The position numbers and the translations under genes are program-made. Of a DNA stretch of 50,304 nt, positions 33,582 to 42,621 are shown in pieces (position 1 is the first letter of the stretch; every line of letters begins with the position of its first letter). The stretch is from Anaerolineae bacterium (GTDB taxonomy: Bacteria; Chloroflexota; Anaerolineae; Promineifilales; Promineifilaceae). The notes under the pieces are model-generated. The model did not search any database. It was given only the letters and a program-made list of their open reading frames with translations, and was not told where the DNA came from. The stretch spans positions 1-50,304 of the forward strand of contig JAHBVI010000042.1 in NCBI GenBank assembly GCA_019637635.1, in the 5' to 3' direction.

Positions 33582-35176
33582 TCCATTTGGGTCACACGCG
33601 GATGGGGAATTTCCACTTGAATGAGCAGCCCCCCGGCGGGCCGATTTTGAAAGTTCAGCCGCCCACCCAACAGCGCCACCCGCTCGCTAATGCCCAACAA
33701 CCCATAATGCCCATTTTGGCCCAGGGTAGACAAACTGAAATCTTCATCCAACCCGGTGCCATCATCAGCAATAGAAACCAGCAACATGCGCGGTGAGGTG
33801 TGTTTCAGGATCACATCTACGGCCGTTGCCCCCGCATGTTTCCACGTATTGTTCAGCCCCTCCTGGATAATGCGAAAAATAGAAAGTTCCAGTTCCTCCG
33901 GCAAACGGCCGAACGAGGCATCCAGATGCAACATGGCCTGAATGCCGGTGCGCTCACTCCAGCCGCGCAAATAGGATTGCAAGGCCGCCCCCAGCCCCAG
34001 GCTATCTATGGTCGGTGGCCGCAAATTGCCACAAATCCGGCGCAGTTCTTCCACCAACACCCGGATGTCCCGGCGCACATCGGCCAGATCGTCAGCCAGT
34101 TCCGGCGCATCATCCTCCGCCCGGCCTTCTAGCTCTTCCAATTGATAATTGAGGCTTAACAAATCTTGAATCAGCTGGTCATGCAGTTCCCGCGCCAGAT
34201 GTTTGCGTTCCTCTTCCCGTTCGGTGAGCAGGCGGCGCTGCGCATCTTGCAACGCCAGGTTGGCGCTGTCCAACGCCTGCACCTGGTCGGCCAACTGCTG
34301 TACCAGGTGGCGGTTAATGGTGTCCTGCGCCGCCAGATCGCGCTGCAAGAGCATCTGATTGTGGCGCAATGTTTCCGCCTGCCGCCGCGCCTGATAGTAG
34401 CTGTCTAGCGCCCAAATGACGGGGGTACGCTGCGCCCGGTCGCCGGTGCCTACCAGAGCGGCCACCACCTCTTCACGGTTGGTCTCGTCAGTGCGCGCGT
34501 CGGCCGCCAATTCCCCCTGGCGCAGTACCAGCAGACGGTCAGAGACGGCAAAGAGGTGATCCAGATTTTGACTGCTGAACAACACGGCCGTGCCCCCTTG
34601 CTGCCATTCCCGTATTTGCGCCAACAGCTTTTCCTGGTAGGGGTGGCTCAGGTATTGGCTGGGGTCATCTACAATAATAAACCGGCACGGTCGGGCCATC
34701 ACCTGGGCAATAGCCACCAACTGCCGCTGCTCACTGGTCAGGTTCATCACCTTTTCATGCACCGAAGCAATCTGTACATCCAACTTCGTCAGCAAACGTC
34801 TGGCTTCCACATCCATGCGGTTCTCATCTGGCAGCCGCAGCCAACGCCCCAACGAGCGGCCTTGCTCATGCCCCAAAAAGATGTTGCTCGTCACATCAAA
34901 TTGTTCGGCCAACGCCGGCTGCTGATAAACGATGCCCATACCCAACGACTGCGCCAGAAACGGCCATTGTAACTTCTGCCCGGCAAAAACCAACTCCGCG
35001 CTGTCCGGCGTCAGCAATCCGGAAAGAACTTTAATCAGCACCGTCTTGCCCGCGCCGCTGCGCCCGGCCAACCCCACTACTTCACCCGGCTGGATTGCAA
35101 AACTGACATTTTGCAGCGCCGCCAGGGTGCTGAAGGTTTTGGAAGCATTGGCAAGCGTTAAGAGGGGTGTACTCAC
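33575..35176 (-). CDS. Fusion of an ABC ATPase-like domain and a NarL-type sensor histidine kinase
   Basis: 533 residues, no membrane segment. Residues 1-245 are a CUT2 sugar-importer ATPase domain: Walker A GRSGAGKT (38-45) and Q-loop YQQP (84-87) are good. The signature is LTSEQRQ (146-152) instead of LSGGQRQ, Walker B ends VDDP (Asp171 for the catalytic Glu), and the switch His is Gln203 (SSQNLDH). Residues 258-325 are coiled coil, then HisKA_3 with His332 (ELHDQLIQDL), N-box EGLNNTWKHAG and DDGTGLDE/GLLGISERV. GTG 35176 has GAGG upstream. The ABC part is probably a receptor or pseudo-ATPase. It is paired with the adjacent response regulator and a sugar transporter. Confidence 0.9.
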   Translation of the reverse strand: MSTPLLTLANASKTFSTLAALQNVSFAIQPGEVVGLAGRSGAGKTVLIKVLSGLLTPDSAELVFAGQKLQWPFLAQSLGMGIVYQQPALAEQFDVTSNIFLGHEQGRSLGRWLRLPDENRMDVEARRLLTKLDVQIASVHEKVMNLTSEQRQLVAIAQVMARPCRFIIVDDPSQYLSHPYQEKLLAQIREWQQGGTAVLFSSQNLDHLFAVSDRLLVLRQGELAADARTDETNREEVVAALVGTGDRAQRTPVIWALDSYYQARRQAETLRHNQMLLQRDLAAQDTINRHLVQQLADQVQALDSANLALQDAQRRLLTEREEERKHLARELHDQLIQDLLSLNYQLEELEGRAEDDAPELADDLADVRRDIRVLVEELRRICGNLRPPTIDSLGLGAALQSYLRGWSERTGIQAMLHLDASFGRLPEELELSIFRIIQEGLNNTWKHAGATAVDVILKHTSPRMLLVSIADDGTGLDEDFSLSTLGQNGHYGLLGISERVALLGGRLNFQNRPAGGLLIQVEIPHPRVTQMDD

Positions 35177-35187
35177 AGTACCTCAAG

Positions 35188-35221
35188 AGACCTGACAGGT
35201 TTTTAAAAACCTGTCAGGTCT
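35188..35221. repeat. 34-bp perfect palindrome between regulator and kinase genes
   Basis: AGACCTGACAGGTTTTT and its exact complement meet with no loop (centre TTTTTAAAAA). It lies 12 nt before the kinase GTG and 15 nt after the regulator stop, within one operon. It could act as an attenuating hairpin or processing site, or as a dispersed element; this GACCTGACAGG palindrome looks familiar from other genomes. Confidence 0.85.
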
Positions 35222-35235
35222 GCAAAGCTGACCTT

Positions 35236-36275
35236 TTACCCAATCACATCGGCAATAATTTGCTGTAACGTGGCCGCGTCTAAATCCTTTTTGTCCACAA
35301 AAGCGGTAGCGCCGGCTTCCAGACCGAGCCGGTGAAATTCCCGGTCCGGGTAGGCGCTGATGAGGACAATGCGCGTGATCGGCGATTCCACCCGCAGACG
35401 ACGGGTGCAGCGAATACCATCTTCATCGCCCAGCACCACATCTACAAAGGCAATCTGCGGCGTCACACGGGAGGCCAGGTGAATGGCCTCGGCGGTATTA
35501 CCGGCCTCATAAATCATGGTTTCGGGGAAAATTTTGCCGATGGTGCGGCGCAGTTGGTTGCGGTAACGGCCGTTGTCATCCACCACCAAAATAGCCGCTT
35601 GTTCAGCCATTGGCGGGTTAACATGCCTGGCTTCCGGTTCCGGGGACACACGCGCCAGCAGTTCCGGGTGTTCGCGCACATACGTCGCCGCTTCCAGGCG
35701 GCTTTGCACATCAAGCTGCCGGTACAGGCGCGTCAGATGATTTTCCACCGTTTTGACGCTCAAATTCAGCCGCTGTGCAATTGCCCGGTTATCCAGCCCT
35801 TCGGCCAGCAGACGCAAGATGTCTTGTTGGCGCGTAGAAAGGGCGGGCACGGCCGTCGTCCGCACCGGATGCAGCAGCTTATCCACCAACGAGCTGGAAA
35901 TCCACCGTTCCCCGGACAACACCCGCATCACCGCCAGGCGCAAATCACTCATCGGCTGATCCTTCAGATGATAGCCATTCACCCCCGCCCCCAACAAACC
36001 TTGCACGTACACATCGTCATCATAGGCGCTCACCACCAAAATCCGCAATTGCGGATACCGCGCCCGAATCCGCCGAATCGCCGCCACCGGTTCAAAGGCC
36101 GGCATCGTCACATCAATCAACAAACAATCCGGCCGGCACTCGGCCAGCGCCGGTTCCAGCGCAGAACCATCACCCACCTCGCCCACAATCCCACATCCGG
36201 CAACCCGGCCAACGCATTGCGAATTCCAGCCCGCACCAGGGCATGATCATCTGCCAGCAATATCCGATGTGTCAT
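35236..36275 (-). CDS. Response regulator, REC-HTH-REC, with a frameshift near its start
   Basis: The reading from ATG 36275 gives THRILLADDHALVRAGIRNA, the start of a NarL-type receiver. One base is missing near 36183-36190 (GGATTGTGGGCGAG where GGATTGGTGGGCGAG is needed), and the frame resumes with GEVGDGSALEPALAEC. After correction the protein is about 346 residues. REC1 has Asp in CLLIDVTMP and Lys in GYHLKDQP. The LuxR-type HTH is LSTRQQDILRLLAEGLDNRA. REC2 at the C-terminus has VVDDNGRYRN, FVDVVLGDEDG and FVDKKD. The partner kinase follows 60 nt downstream. Confidence 0.82.
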
Positions 36276-36546
36276 AGGCGTATTATGCTCTGCACGCCTG
36301 ATGCCCAAAACCACTCACCTTAGGAAATCCCCCATCGTCATAGGGAAATCCCGCACGGTCAGTCAAGGGATTCTGTGAACGTTTGCATTTGATGGTATTC
36401 ATAGAGATCGTCACATTATTGTTTGGGCACTTTGTCCAAACAGATGGAGATGTCTGCGATTCATATAAAAGATTAGATTTTTCTCTCATATTCAGCGTAA
36501 CCCTATTATTTATCAGCACGAAACTTATCCACAAGGAGGAAAGAAA
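36276..36546. promoter_or_regulatory. Divergent control region of the two-component pair and sugar transporter
   Basis: 271 bases between divergent genes. An inverted repeat TGTTTGG (36420-36426)/CCAAACA (36436-36442) with a 9-nt centre is a candidate regulator site. TATAAA near 36465 is a possible -10 box for the transporter operon, but no convincing -35 is seen. An AAGGAGG site lies just before the binding-protein ATG. Confidence 0.5.
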
Positions 36547-38689
36547 ATGAAACGTGCAATCTGGTTTATCCTGCTTTTGATAGCAACATTGGTTTTATTT
36601 GTGGCCTGCAGCGGCAGCCAGGCCACGCCAACCCCTGGTCCCACCGCAACCGCCGCTTCCACCACGCAAACGACGACGGAAACAACAACCGAAACCACCA
36701 CCCAACCCACCGATGAAGGCAGCATCGCCGTCCTCTTGCCTGACAGCGCCTCCTCTGCCCGTTGGGAAGCCGACGACCGCCGCTTCTTCGAGCAAGCCTT
36801 TGAAGCTGCCGGCGTGGAATACACCATCGTCAACGCCGAAGGCGACGCCCGGATGCAGCAAACCCAGGCCGAACAGGCCATCACCAACGGCGCGAAAGTG
36901 ATCCTGCTGGTCAACCTGGACAGCGGCTCCGGCGCGGCCATCATCGCCCAGGCGCGGGAAGCGGCGAAGGTCATTGACTACGACCGCCTGACCATCGAAG
37001 CGCTTCCCGGCGCGGACGTGTACGTCAGCTTGACAACGTTCCGTTGGTCGCCTGATGGGCGAAACGTTGGAACTGATCATCAACGCCGCCCTGGCAGCCG
37101 ACCCCAAGCGGGTGGTGCAGCTCAAATGGCTCCCCGGACGGACAACAACGCCACTCCCTTCCGCGAAGGTTACTTCAGCGTGGCTTCGTGCCCGCACTAT
37201 GACGCCGGTGACTGGGAATTGGTGGACGACCGCGCTGTGCCCGGTTGGGACAACCAGCAGGCGTTGGTCATCTTTGAACAAATCCTGACGGCGGCCGGTG
37301 GGGATGTAGACGCCGTGTTTGCCGCCAATGATGGTCTCACCGAACAGAGGCCATTCCGCCCTCAAGAGCCAGGGGTTAGGGACCCGCTGGTAAAAGCGGC
37401 CAGATGCCACCGCCGCCGGTATCCAGAACATCCTTCCGGCTGGCAGACCATGACGGCTCCGCTAAGCCGATCAAGCTGGAAGCGGATGCCGCCGCCGTGC
37501 CGCCATTGCCTGGCTGCGCGGCCAGATGTTGCCAGCCTGACCAGCGACACACTCAACAATGGCACCAACGACATTCCTTTCATCAAGTTAACGCCTGTGG
37601 CGGTTACAAAAGACAACATCGAATCCACTGTCATTGCTGACGGTTTCCGCACCTGGGAAGAAATCTGTGTGGGCGAATTTGCCCAATACTGCCCGGACGC
37701 TTCTGGCGCTGGCACAGTTTCCAGCGGCGGCATGTGTTCTGGCAGCATTGCCGTTCTGCTGCCAGACAGCGCCTCCTCCGCCCGTTGGGAAGCCGACGAC
37801 CGCCGCTTCTTCGAGCGCAGTTTTCCTTGATGCCGCCGGCGTGGAATACACCATCGTCAATGCCGAAGGCGACGCCCGTACCCAACAGACCCATAGCCGA
37901 GCAGCCATCACCAATGGCGCGAAAGTGATCCTGCTGGTCAACCTGGACAGCGGTCGGCGCGGCCATCATCGCCCAGGCGAAGCGGCGTGAGGTCATTGAC
38001 TACGACCGCCTGACCATCGAGCGCCCCGGCGCGGACGTGTACGTCAGCTTGACAACGTCTCCGTTGGTCGCCTGATGGGTGAAACGTTGGAAACCGATCA
38101 TCAACGCCCTGGCAGCCGACCCCAAGCGAGTGTGGTCAATGGCTCCTCGACAGACAACAACGCCACCCTCTTCCGCGAAGGTTACTCAGCGTCGCCAGCC
38201 CGCACTATGACGCCGGTGATTGGGAATTGGTGATCGCTGCGCCGTGCCCGGTTGGGACAACCAGCAGGCGTTGATCATCTTGAACAAATCCCGACGGCGG
38301 CCGGTGGGATGGATGCTGAAGCCGGTCCCACGATGGGTTGGCGAACAGTGTCATCTCCGCCTCAAGAGCCAGGGATAACTGCCGCTGGTGAGCGGGCAGA
38401 CGCTACCGCCGCCGGTTCAGAACATCTCCGGCGCCGGCAGACCGCGACGGCTCTGCCGATCAAACTGGAAGCGGATGCCGCGGCCGCGGCGGCTATTGCC
38501 TTGCTGTGTGGTGAAGATGTTTCTGCTTTGACCAGCGACACACTCAACAATGGCACCAACGACATTCCTTTCATCAAGTTGACGCCCATAGCGGTCACAA
38601 AAGACAACGTCGCCGAGACGGTGATTGCCGACGGTTTCCGCACCTGGGACGAGATTTGTGTAGGCGAGTTTGAGCAGTATTGCCCGTAG
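36547..38689 (+). CDS. Tandem-domain periplasmic sugar-binding lipoprotein, with many indels
   Basis: The start MKRAIWFILLLIATLVLFVAC is a lipoprotein signal, then a Thr-rich linker (TTQTTTETTTETTT). Two copies of a XylF/RbsB-like binding domain follow: about 36718-37695 and 37741-38686. Both carry GSIAVLLPDSASSARWEADD, IIDGFRTW-like ends and EICVGEF. The first copy stays open only through compensating frame changes (for example AGCTTGACAACG for AGCTTTGACAACG), and the second is interrupted by many small deletions. Continuous open frames are 36547-37830 and 38252-38689. No ACGGCCGT occurs here. It should deliver sugar to the downstream ATPase/permease. Confidence 0.78.
36718..38686. repeat. 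1-kb tandem duplication of the binding domain
   Basis: Units at about 36718-37695 (978 nt) and 37741-38686 (946 nt) are highly similar at DNA level, including long identical stretches such as those coding SASSARWEADDRRFFE. They share at least one odd one-base loss (AGCTTGACAACG). The size difference of 32 nt is the sum of many small gaps. Confidence 0.85.
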
Positions 38690-38699
38690 GCAGGAAGGT

Positions 38700-38779
38700 T
38701 GTAGGCCAGTTTGGAAAACCGGCCTACACACCATATAATTTGCTTGAGGAGACCGGCTCTAACCGGTCTCCTCAAGCAA
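38700..38779. terminator. Two hairpins between binding-protein and ATPase genes
   Basis: First hairpin 38700-38728: TGTAGGCC/GGCCTACA plus an inner GTTT/AAAC, loop GGA. Second 38740-38779: perfect 17-bp stem TTGCTTGAGGAGACCGG and its complement, loop CTCTAA. Hairpins at this place in ABC operons often protect the binding-protein mRNA and reduce read-through, giving excess binding protein. That role is inferred. Confidence 0.75.
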
Positions 38780-38812
38780 GATGGAACTGGCAATTGAGGA
38801 AAGGGTGACTTC

Positions 38813-39586
38813 ATGGCAGAAAATGGCGTGCCTATTTTGCAGCTAAGAGGGGTTTCCAAAAGTTTTGGCGCTGTCCAGGCCTTGACGAAAGTAGACTTTG
38901 AAGCCTGTGCAGGCGAAGTGATGGCGCTGGTGGGGGACAACGGGGCGGGAAAATCCACCCTCATCAAAGGGATTGCGGGCATTTATAGGTTTGATGAAGG
39001 CGAGGTGTTGTTTGATGGGCAGCCGGTGCATATCCACAGCCCACGCGACGCCGCCCATCTGGGAATTGAGATCGTGTATCAAGACCTGGCCCTGGCCGAC
39101 AACCTGGATGTGGTCGCCAATATGTTTTTGGGGCGGGAAGTGTTGCAACGGCCGTTTCGCCTGGATGAAGCAGCGATGGAAGAATCTGCCCTCAAAACCC
39201 TGGATTCACTGTCTGTCACCACCGTGCGTTCCGTGCGGCAGGCCGTTGCCGAACTGTCCGGGGGGCAGCGACAGGCCATTGCCGTGGCCAAAGCAGTCAT
39301 GTGGAATTCGCGCCTGGTGATTTTGGACGAACCGACAGCGGCGCTCGGCGTGGCCCAAACCCGGCAGGTGCTAGACCTGGTGCGCCGCCTGGCGGATAAG
39401 GGGCTGGCCGTGGTCATCATTTCCCATAATCTGCACGATATTTTTGAAGTGGCCGACCGTATCACCGTGCTGCGTCTGGGGCAGCGGGTCAATCTTTACA
39501 AAACAGCAGAAACCAACCAGCAAGAAGTTGTCCATGCCATTACGGCCGGCAAGCTGGAACATGTACCAGGGATGGCGTCATTATGA
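38813..39586 (+). CDS. Sugar ABC transporter ATP-binding protein (XylG-like, single domain)
   Basis: 257 residues. All motifs are intact: Walker A GDNGAGKST, Q-loop YQDL, signature LSGGQRQ, Walker B LVILDEPT and His in IISHNLHD. It belongs to the CUT2 ATPases (XylG, RbsA, MglA), but these usually have two ABC halves in about 500 residues; this one has only one, like FrcA-type proteins. It either forms a homodimer or pairs with another ABC half, for which the kinase fusion is a candidate. The stop overlaps the permease start (ATGA). ACGGCCGT reappears here after the binding-protein gene. Confidence 0.92.
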   Translation: MAENGVPILQLRGVSKSFGAVQALTKVDFEACAGEVMALVGDNGAGKSTLIKGIAGIYRFDEGEVLFDGQPVHIHSPRDAAHLGIEIVYQDLALADNLDVVANMFLGREVLQRPFRLDEAAMEESALKTLDSLSVTTVRSVRQAVAELSGGQRQAIAVAKAVMWNSRLVILDEPTAALGVAQTRQVLDLVRRLADKGLAVVIISHNLHDIFEVADRITVLRLGQRVNLYKTAETNQQEVVHAITAGKLEHVPGMASL

Positions 39587-40905
39587 GTGAAACTGAATTA
39601 CCCACACCCGTAGAACGTTCGATGATGCAGCAAGCGCAGTCACAATCGTTGGCCGATTATGCCCGCGCTTATGGGCGGCGGCTGCGCTCTGGCGACCTGG
39701 GCGCTATTCCCATCATTTTAGGGCTGGTTGTCATCACCATCATCTTCCAAAACCTGAATGAAAATTTCCTGACACCACGTAACATGGTCAACCTGATTGT
39801 GCAAATGGCCGGGATTACGGTCATCGCTATTGGGGTGGTGTTTGTGCTGCTGTTGGGGGAAATTGACCTGTCCATTGGTTATGTGAGCGCGGTAGCGGCC
39901 GTGTTGGTGGCGCTGCTGCTGCGTGGCCCGACGGGAATTTCTGGGGTTGGCCGGTTGATGGAGCGAGTGGGGATAACCGAACCGTTTAATTGGTGGATGG
40001 CCGTAGGCCTGGCGCTGCTGCTGGTGGCGCTCATCGGCATGGTGCAAGGACTCATTATTACGCGCTTTCAACTGCCCTCATTTGTGGTCACGTTGGCCGG
40101 GCTGCTGGTGTGGAACGGCGTAGTGCTGATTCTGATTGGCGCCGGCGGCACGGTCATTATTCAAGACCAGATCATCGTCAATATCGCCAACTATTTTCTG
40201 CCCAAGGAGTTGGTGATGAATGGCGCCACGCTGCCGGTGAATATAAGCTGGCTGGTGGGGCTGACCATTGTGGTGATTTTTGCAGCGGGGCGTGTTTCCC
40301 GTTGGGTATCACGGCGCAAACGCGGCGTCTCTACCACGCCGGTGGTGATCATTGTGTTGGAGATCTTGTTGGTGACGCTGGTCACGGCCGTGATCATTCA
40401 CATTTGCAACCTGGATCGGGGTGTGCCCTTAGTGGGCATTATCATGCTCATTTTGTTGGTCTTCTTCTCATTCCTGGCAACACGCACCCGGTTCGGCCGG
40501 TACGTTTATGCCATTGGCGGCAATATGGAAGCCGCCCGCCGCGCCGGTATTAACGTGACGCGGATTCGCGTCACCGTCTTTATGCTCTCCAGCATGATGG
40601 CCGGTATGGGCGGCATTGTGCTGGCCTCGCGGCTGCGGTCGGTAGATACGGCCGCGGGCGGCGGCGACTTGCTGCTCATCTCCATTGCCGCCCCGGTTAT
40701 CGGCGGTACCAGTCTGTTTGGCGGCCGTGGCCGGGTGATTAGCGCCCTGCTGGGCGCGCTGGTTATTGCCGGCGTCAACAACGGCATGGGTTTGTTGGGT
40801 TTGAGCGCGGGCGTCAAATTTGTGGTCACCGGTCTGGTATTGCTGGCAGCCGTCCTGGTAGACGCCATTTCCCGGCGCGGTCGGACACAATCGGGTATTG
40901 CCTGA
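39583..40905 (+). CDS. Sugar ABC transporter permease (XylH-like)
   Basis: 440 residues with 10 or more transmembrane segments. It is a CUT2/BPD_transp_2 permease: VLLLGEIDLSIGYVSA, LPSFVVTLAGLLVWNG, GRYVYAIGGNMEAARRAGIN (the ATPase-contact loop) and GGTSLFGGRGRV. The length and the long central insertion match XylH rather than RbsC. It takes xylose or a related sugar through the membrane. Coupled to the ATPase gene by overlap, it is the last gene of the operon, followed by a strong hairpin. Confidence 0.93.
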   Translation: MSETELPTPVERSMMQQAQSQSLADYARAYGRRLRSGDLGAIPIILGLVVITIIFQNLNENFLTPRNMVNLIVQMAGITVIAIGVVFVLLLGEIDLSIGYVSAVAAVLVALLLRGPTGISGVGRLMERVGITEPFNWWMAVGLALLLVALIGMVQGLIITRFQLPSFVVTLAGLLVWNGVVLILIGAGGTVIIQDQIIVNIANYFLPKELVMNGATLPVNISWLVGLTIVVIFAAGRVSRWVSRRKRGVSTTPVVIIVLEILLVTLVTAVIIHICNLDRGVPLVGIIMLILLVFFSFLATRTRFGRYVYAIGGNMEAARRAGINVTRIRVTVFMLSSMMAGMGGIVLASRLRSVDTAAGGGDLLLISIAAPVIGGTSLFGGRGRVISALLGALVIAGVNNGMGLLGLSAGVKFVVTGLVLLAAVLVDAISRRGRTQSGIA

Positions 40906-40916
40906 TGCTTCAAAAA

Positions 40917-40953
40917 GATAATGAGATATTGGGTACTCCAATATCTCATTATC
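40917..40953. terminator. Bidirectional terminator hairpin
   Basis: Perfect 16-bp stem GATAATGAGATATTGG and complement with loop GTACT, preceded by AAAAA on the plus strand, so the minus strand reads a hairpin followed by TTTTT. It lies between the convergent permease and flavoprotein genes and contains the latter's stop codon. Confidence 0.82.
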
Positions 40954-42412
40954 CCGATTGTAACACGGCCGTCGCCACCCGCATTCCCCCCAACGTCACC
41001 CCCGCTGTAGATTGGCCGGGGAATATGGAATCACCTACCAGCCAGACATTGGGGATGCCGGTTGCCGGGCCACGCGCCTGAAAGAGGGAAGTTTGGGGAA
41101 AGCCACCCACCATACCCGACGGCCGTCGGGTATAAAAGGCAAACGTCACCGGTGTGCCCGGTAAACTGAGCCGGATGGCGCGGCGAAGGCCGGGCATGGC
41201 GCGTTCAGCCGCGGCCAGCAGCCGGTTAACGTACTCCTCGCGCCGTTCGCAATAGGCCGCCGGGGAGTCAGCCTGGCGAAGCTGCTGCCAGGGAGTCACG
41301 GCCGTATGTGTAGACAACGTCGCCGCCCGCATCCCAGCCGGAGCGCGGGTGGTATCCCCCGGTTCTGATAACGACATGAAAACGCTGTTGCCTTCGCCCA
41401 ACGGCCGTGTGTGGTCCACAATCACCTGATGATGCGTGGCCGTGTCCGGCGGCAGTTGGCGCTCATCCAGCCCCAGATAGAGCGTAAACGCGCCCCATGT
41501 CGGCGGGCGTTCGTTGGTTTCCTCTTGCAATGAGCGGGGGGACGCCCCGCCTAATAATTTTGATAGCGCCCAGGGGGTGACGTTGGCGATGATATGGTCG
41601 GCGGTGAAGTGGTGGCCTTTGCGGGTGATCACGGCCGTTGCCCGCCCCTTCTCCACCACAATCCGTTCCACCTGCTGCCGAAAATGCACATCGCCCCCCT
41701 GCTGGCGAATCCAGGCCACCAACGTATCCGCCAGCGCGCCCATGCCACCTTGCACATGGTTTACGCCGCGCCGGGGCAAATCCAGAGCGGCGCTGCCATA
41801 GAGGGCATGGGCATCCTGGCTGGTTGTTTGCGCGGAAATGAGCAGTTGGGCATCCAGAAAAGCGCGGAACAGGGAATCGTCTGTGGGCGCAATCTGGCCG
41901 ATGGTGCGCCACAAATAGGGTAATGCCCGTGCGGTCTGCGGCCGTATGGCCTGTGCCAGCGCCAGGAAATCGGCAGCGGATTGGGGCGGCCAGGGAAACG
42001 GCCGTGACGACACACCCCAGGAAACAGCCGCCAATCTCTCCTGAGTGCGCCAAAATGATTCCGCCTGGGGAAAGATAACTCGCCGTTCTGCCTGCCAGCG
42101 GGCGGCGTCGGCCCATTGGGTGACGGTACGGCCGTCTGGCAAATGCACCACCCACGCCGGATCAACCGGGGAAACAGGCCAGGTCAGGCCCAGCATGTCC
42201 GCTAACCGGGCATGGGGGCCGCCGGGTGCAAAGCCACCGGCCAACGTGGCCCCGGCGTCAAAGCGGAAGCCTTTGTGAAAAAAAGTACCGGCGCAGCCGC
42301 CTGGATAGACGTGCGCTTCCAGCACCGTCACCCGATGCCCGGCCTGTAATAACAAAGCTGCGGTGGTCAACCCGCCCAACCCCGCGCCAATAATGAGAGA
42401 GTGTGTCGTCAT
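40949..42412 (-). CDS. Carotenoid-desaturase-like FAD oxidoreductase (CrtI/CrtD/CrtISO family)
   Basis: 487 residues. The FAD-binding dinucleotide fold is SLIIGAGLGGLTTAALLLQA (5-24) with Glu33 in VTVLEA and a GGCAGTF loop. The C-terminal FAD motif NVWLVGDSIFPGQSTAGVTL is very close to that of cyanobacterial CrtD and CrtISO enzymes. RRGVNHVQGGMGALADTLV is also typical. The reaction is desaturation or isomerisation of a carotenoid, but related enzymes act on other lipids. No other carotenoid gene is next to it. It may act with the PucC-family membrane protein elsewhere in the window. Confidence 0.82.
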   Translation of the reverse strand: MTTHSLIIGAGLGGLTTAALLLQAGHRVTVLEAHVYPGGCAGTFFHKGFRFDAGATLAGGFAPGGPHARLADMLGLTWPVSPVDPAWVVHLPDGRTVTQWADAARWQAERRVIFPQAESFWRTQERLAAVSWGVSSRPFPWPPQSAADFLALAQAIRPQTARALPYLWRTIGQIAPTDDSLFRAFLDAQLLISAQTTSQDAHALYGSAALDLPRRGVNHVQGGMGALADTLVAWIRQQGGDVHFRQQVERIVVEKGRATAVITRKGHHFTADHIIANVTPWALSKLLGGASPRSLQEETNERPPTWGAFTLYLGLDERQLPPDTATHHQVIVDHTRPLGEGNSVFMSLSEPGDTTRAPAGMRAATLSTHTAVTPWQQLRQADSPAAYCERREEYVNRLLAAAERAMPGLRRAIRLSLPGTPVTFAFYTRRPSGMVGGFPQTSLFQARGPATGIPNVWLVGDSIFPGQSTAGVTLGGMRVATAVLQSG

Positions 42413-42460
42413 AGCCTGTCGCTGCCTTTGCTTAGTAAGCGTCTAAAAACAACTTCCCAT

Positions 42461-42527
42461 CTGAGATGAGGAGACTAAAAGATTAAGAGATTGGCAATCT
42501 CTTAATCTCCCAATCTCTTAATCTCCG
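42461..42527. repeat. GAGATTAAGAGATTGG repeat hairpin
   Basis: GAGATGAGGAGACTAAAAG, then AGATTAAGAGATTG-G-CAATCTCTTAATCT, a palindrome with 14-bp arms and a single central base, then two CCAATCTCTTAATCTCC-type copies. It lies between the frameshifted regulator and the flavoprotein gene. Confidence 0.78.
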
Positions 42528-42621
42528 TCAAGGGAAAGTAATAAATGGATGCTTTCTTAAGTTAAACTTCTTGAGATTCTAGCAACGGTCGGCGATGGCA
42601 CACGACAATCATTAAGATAAA

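Noticed and set aside
38740..38779. A transcription terminator ending the binding-protein operon completely
   Set aside because: No U-tract follows on the plus strand, and the ATPase and permease genes have no other evident promoter, so partial read-through is more likely.
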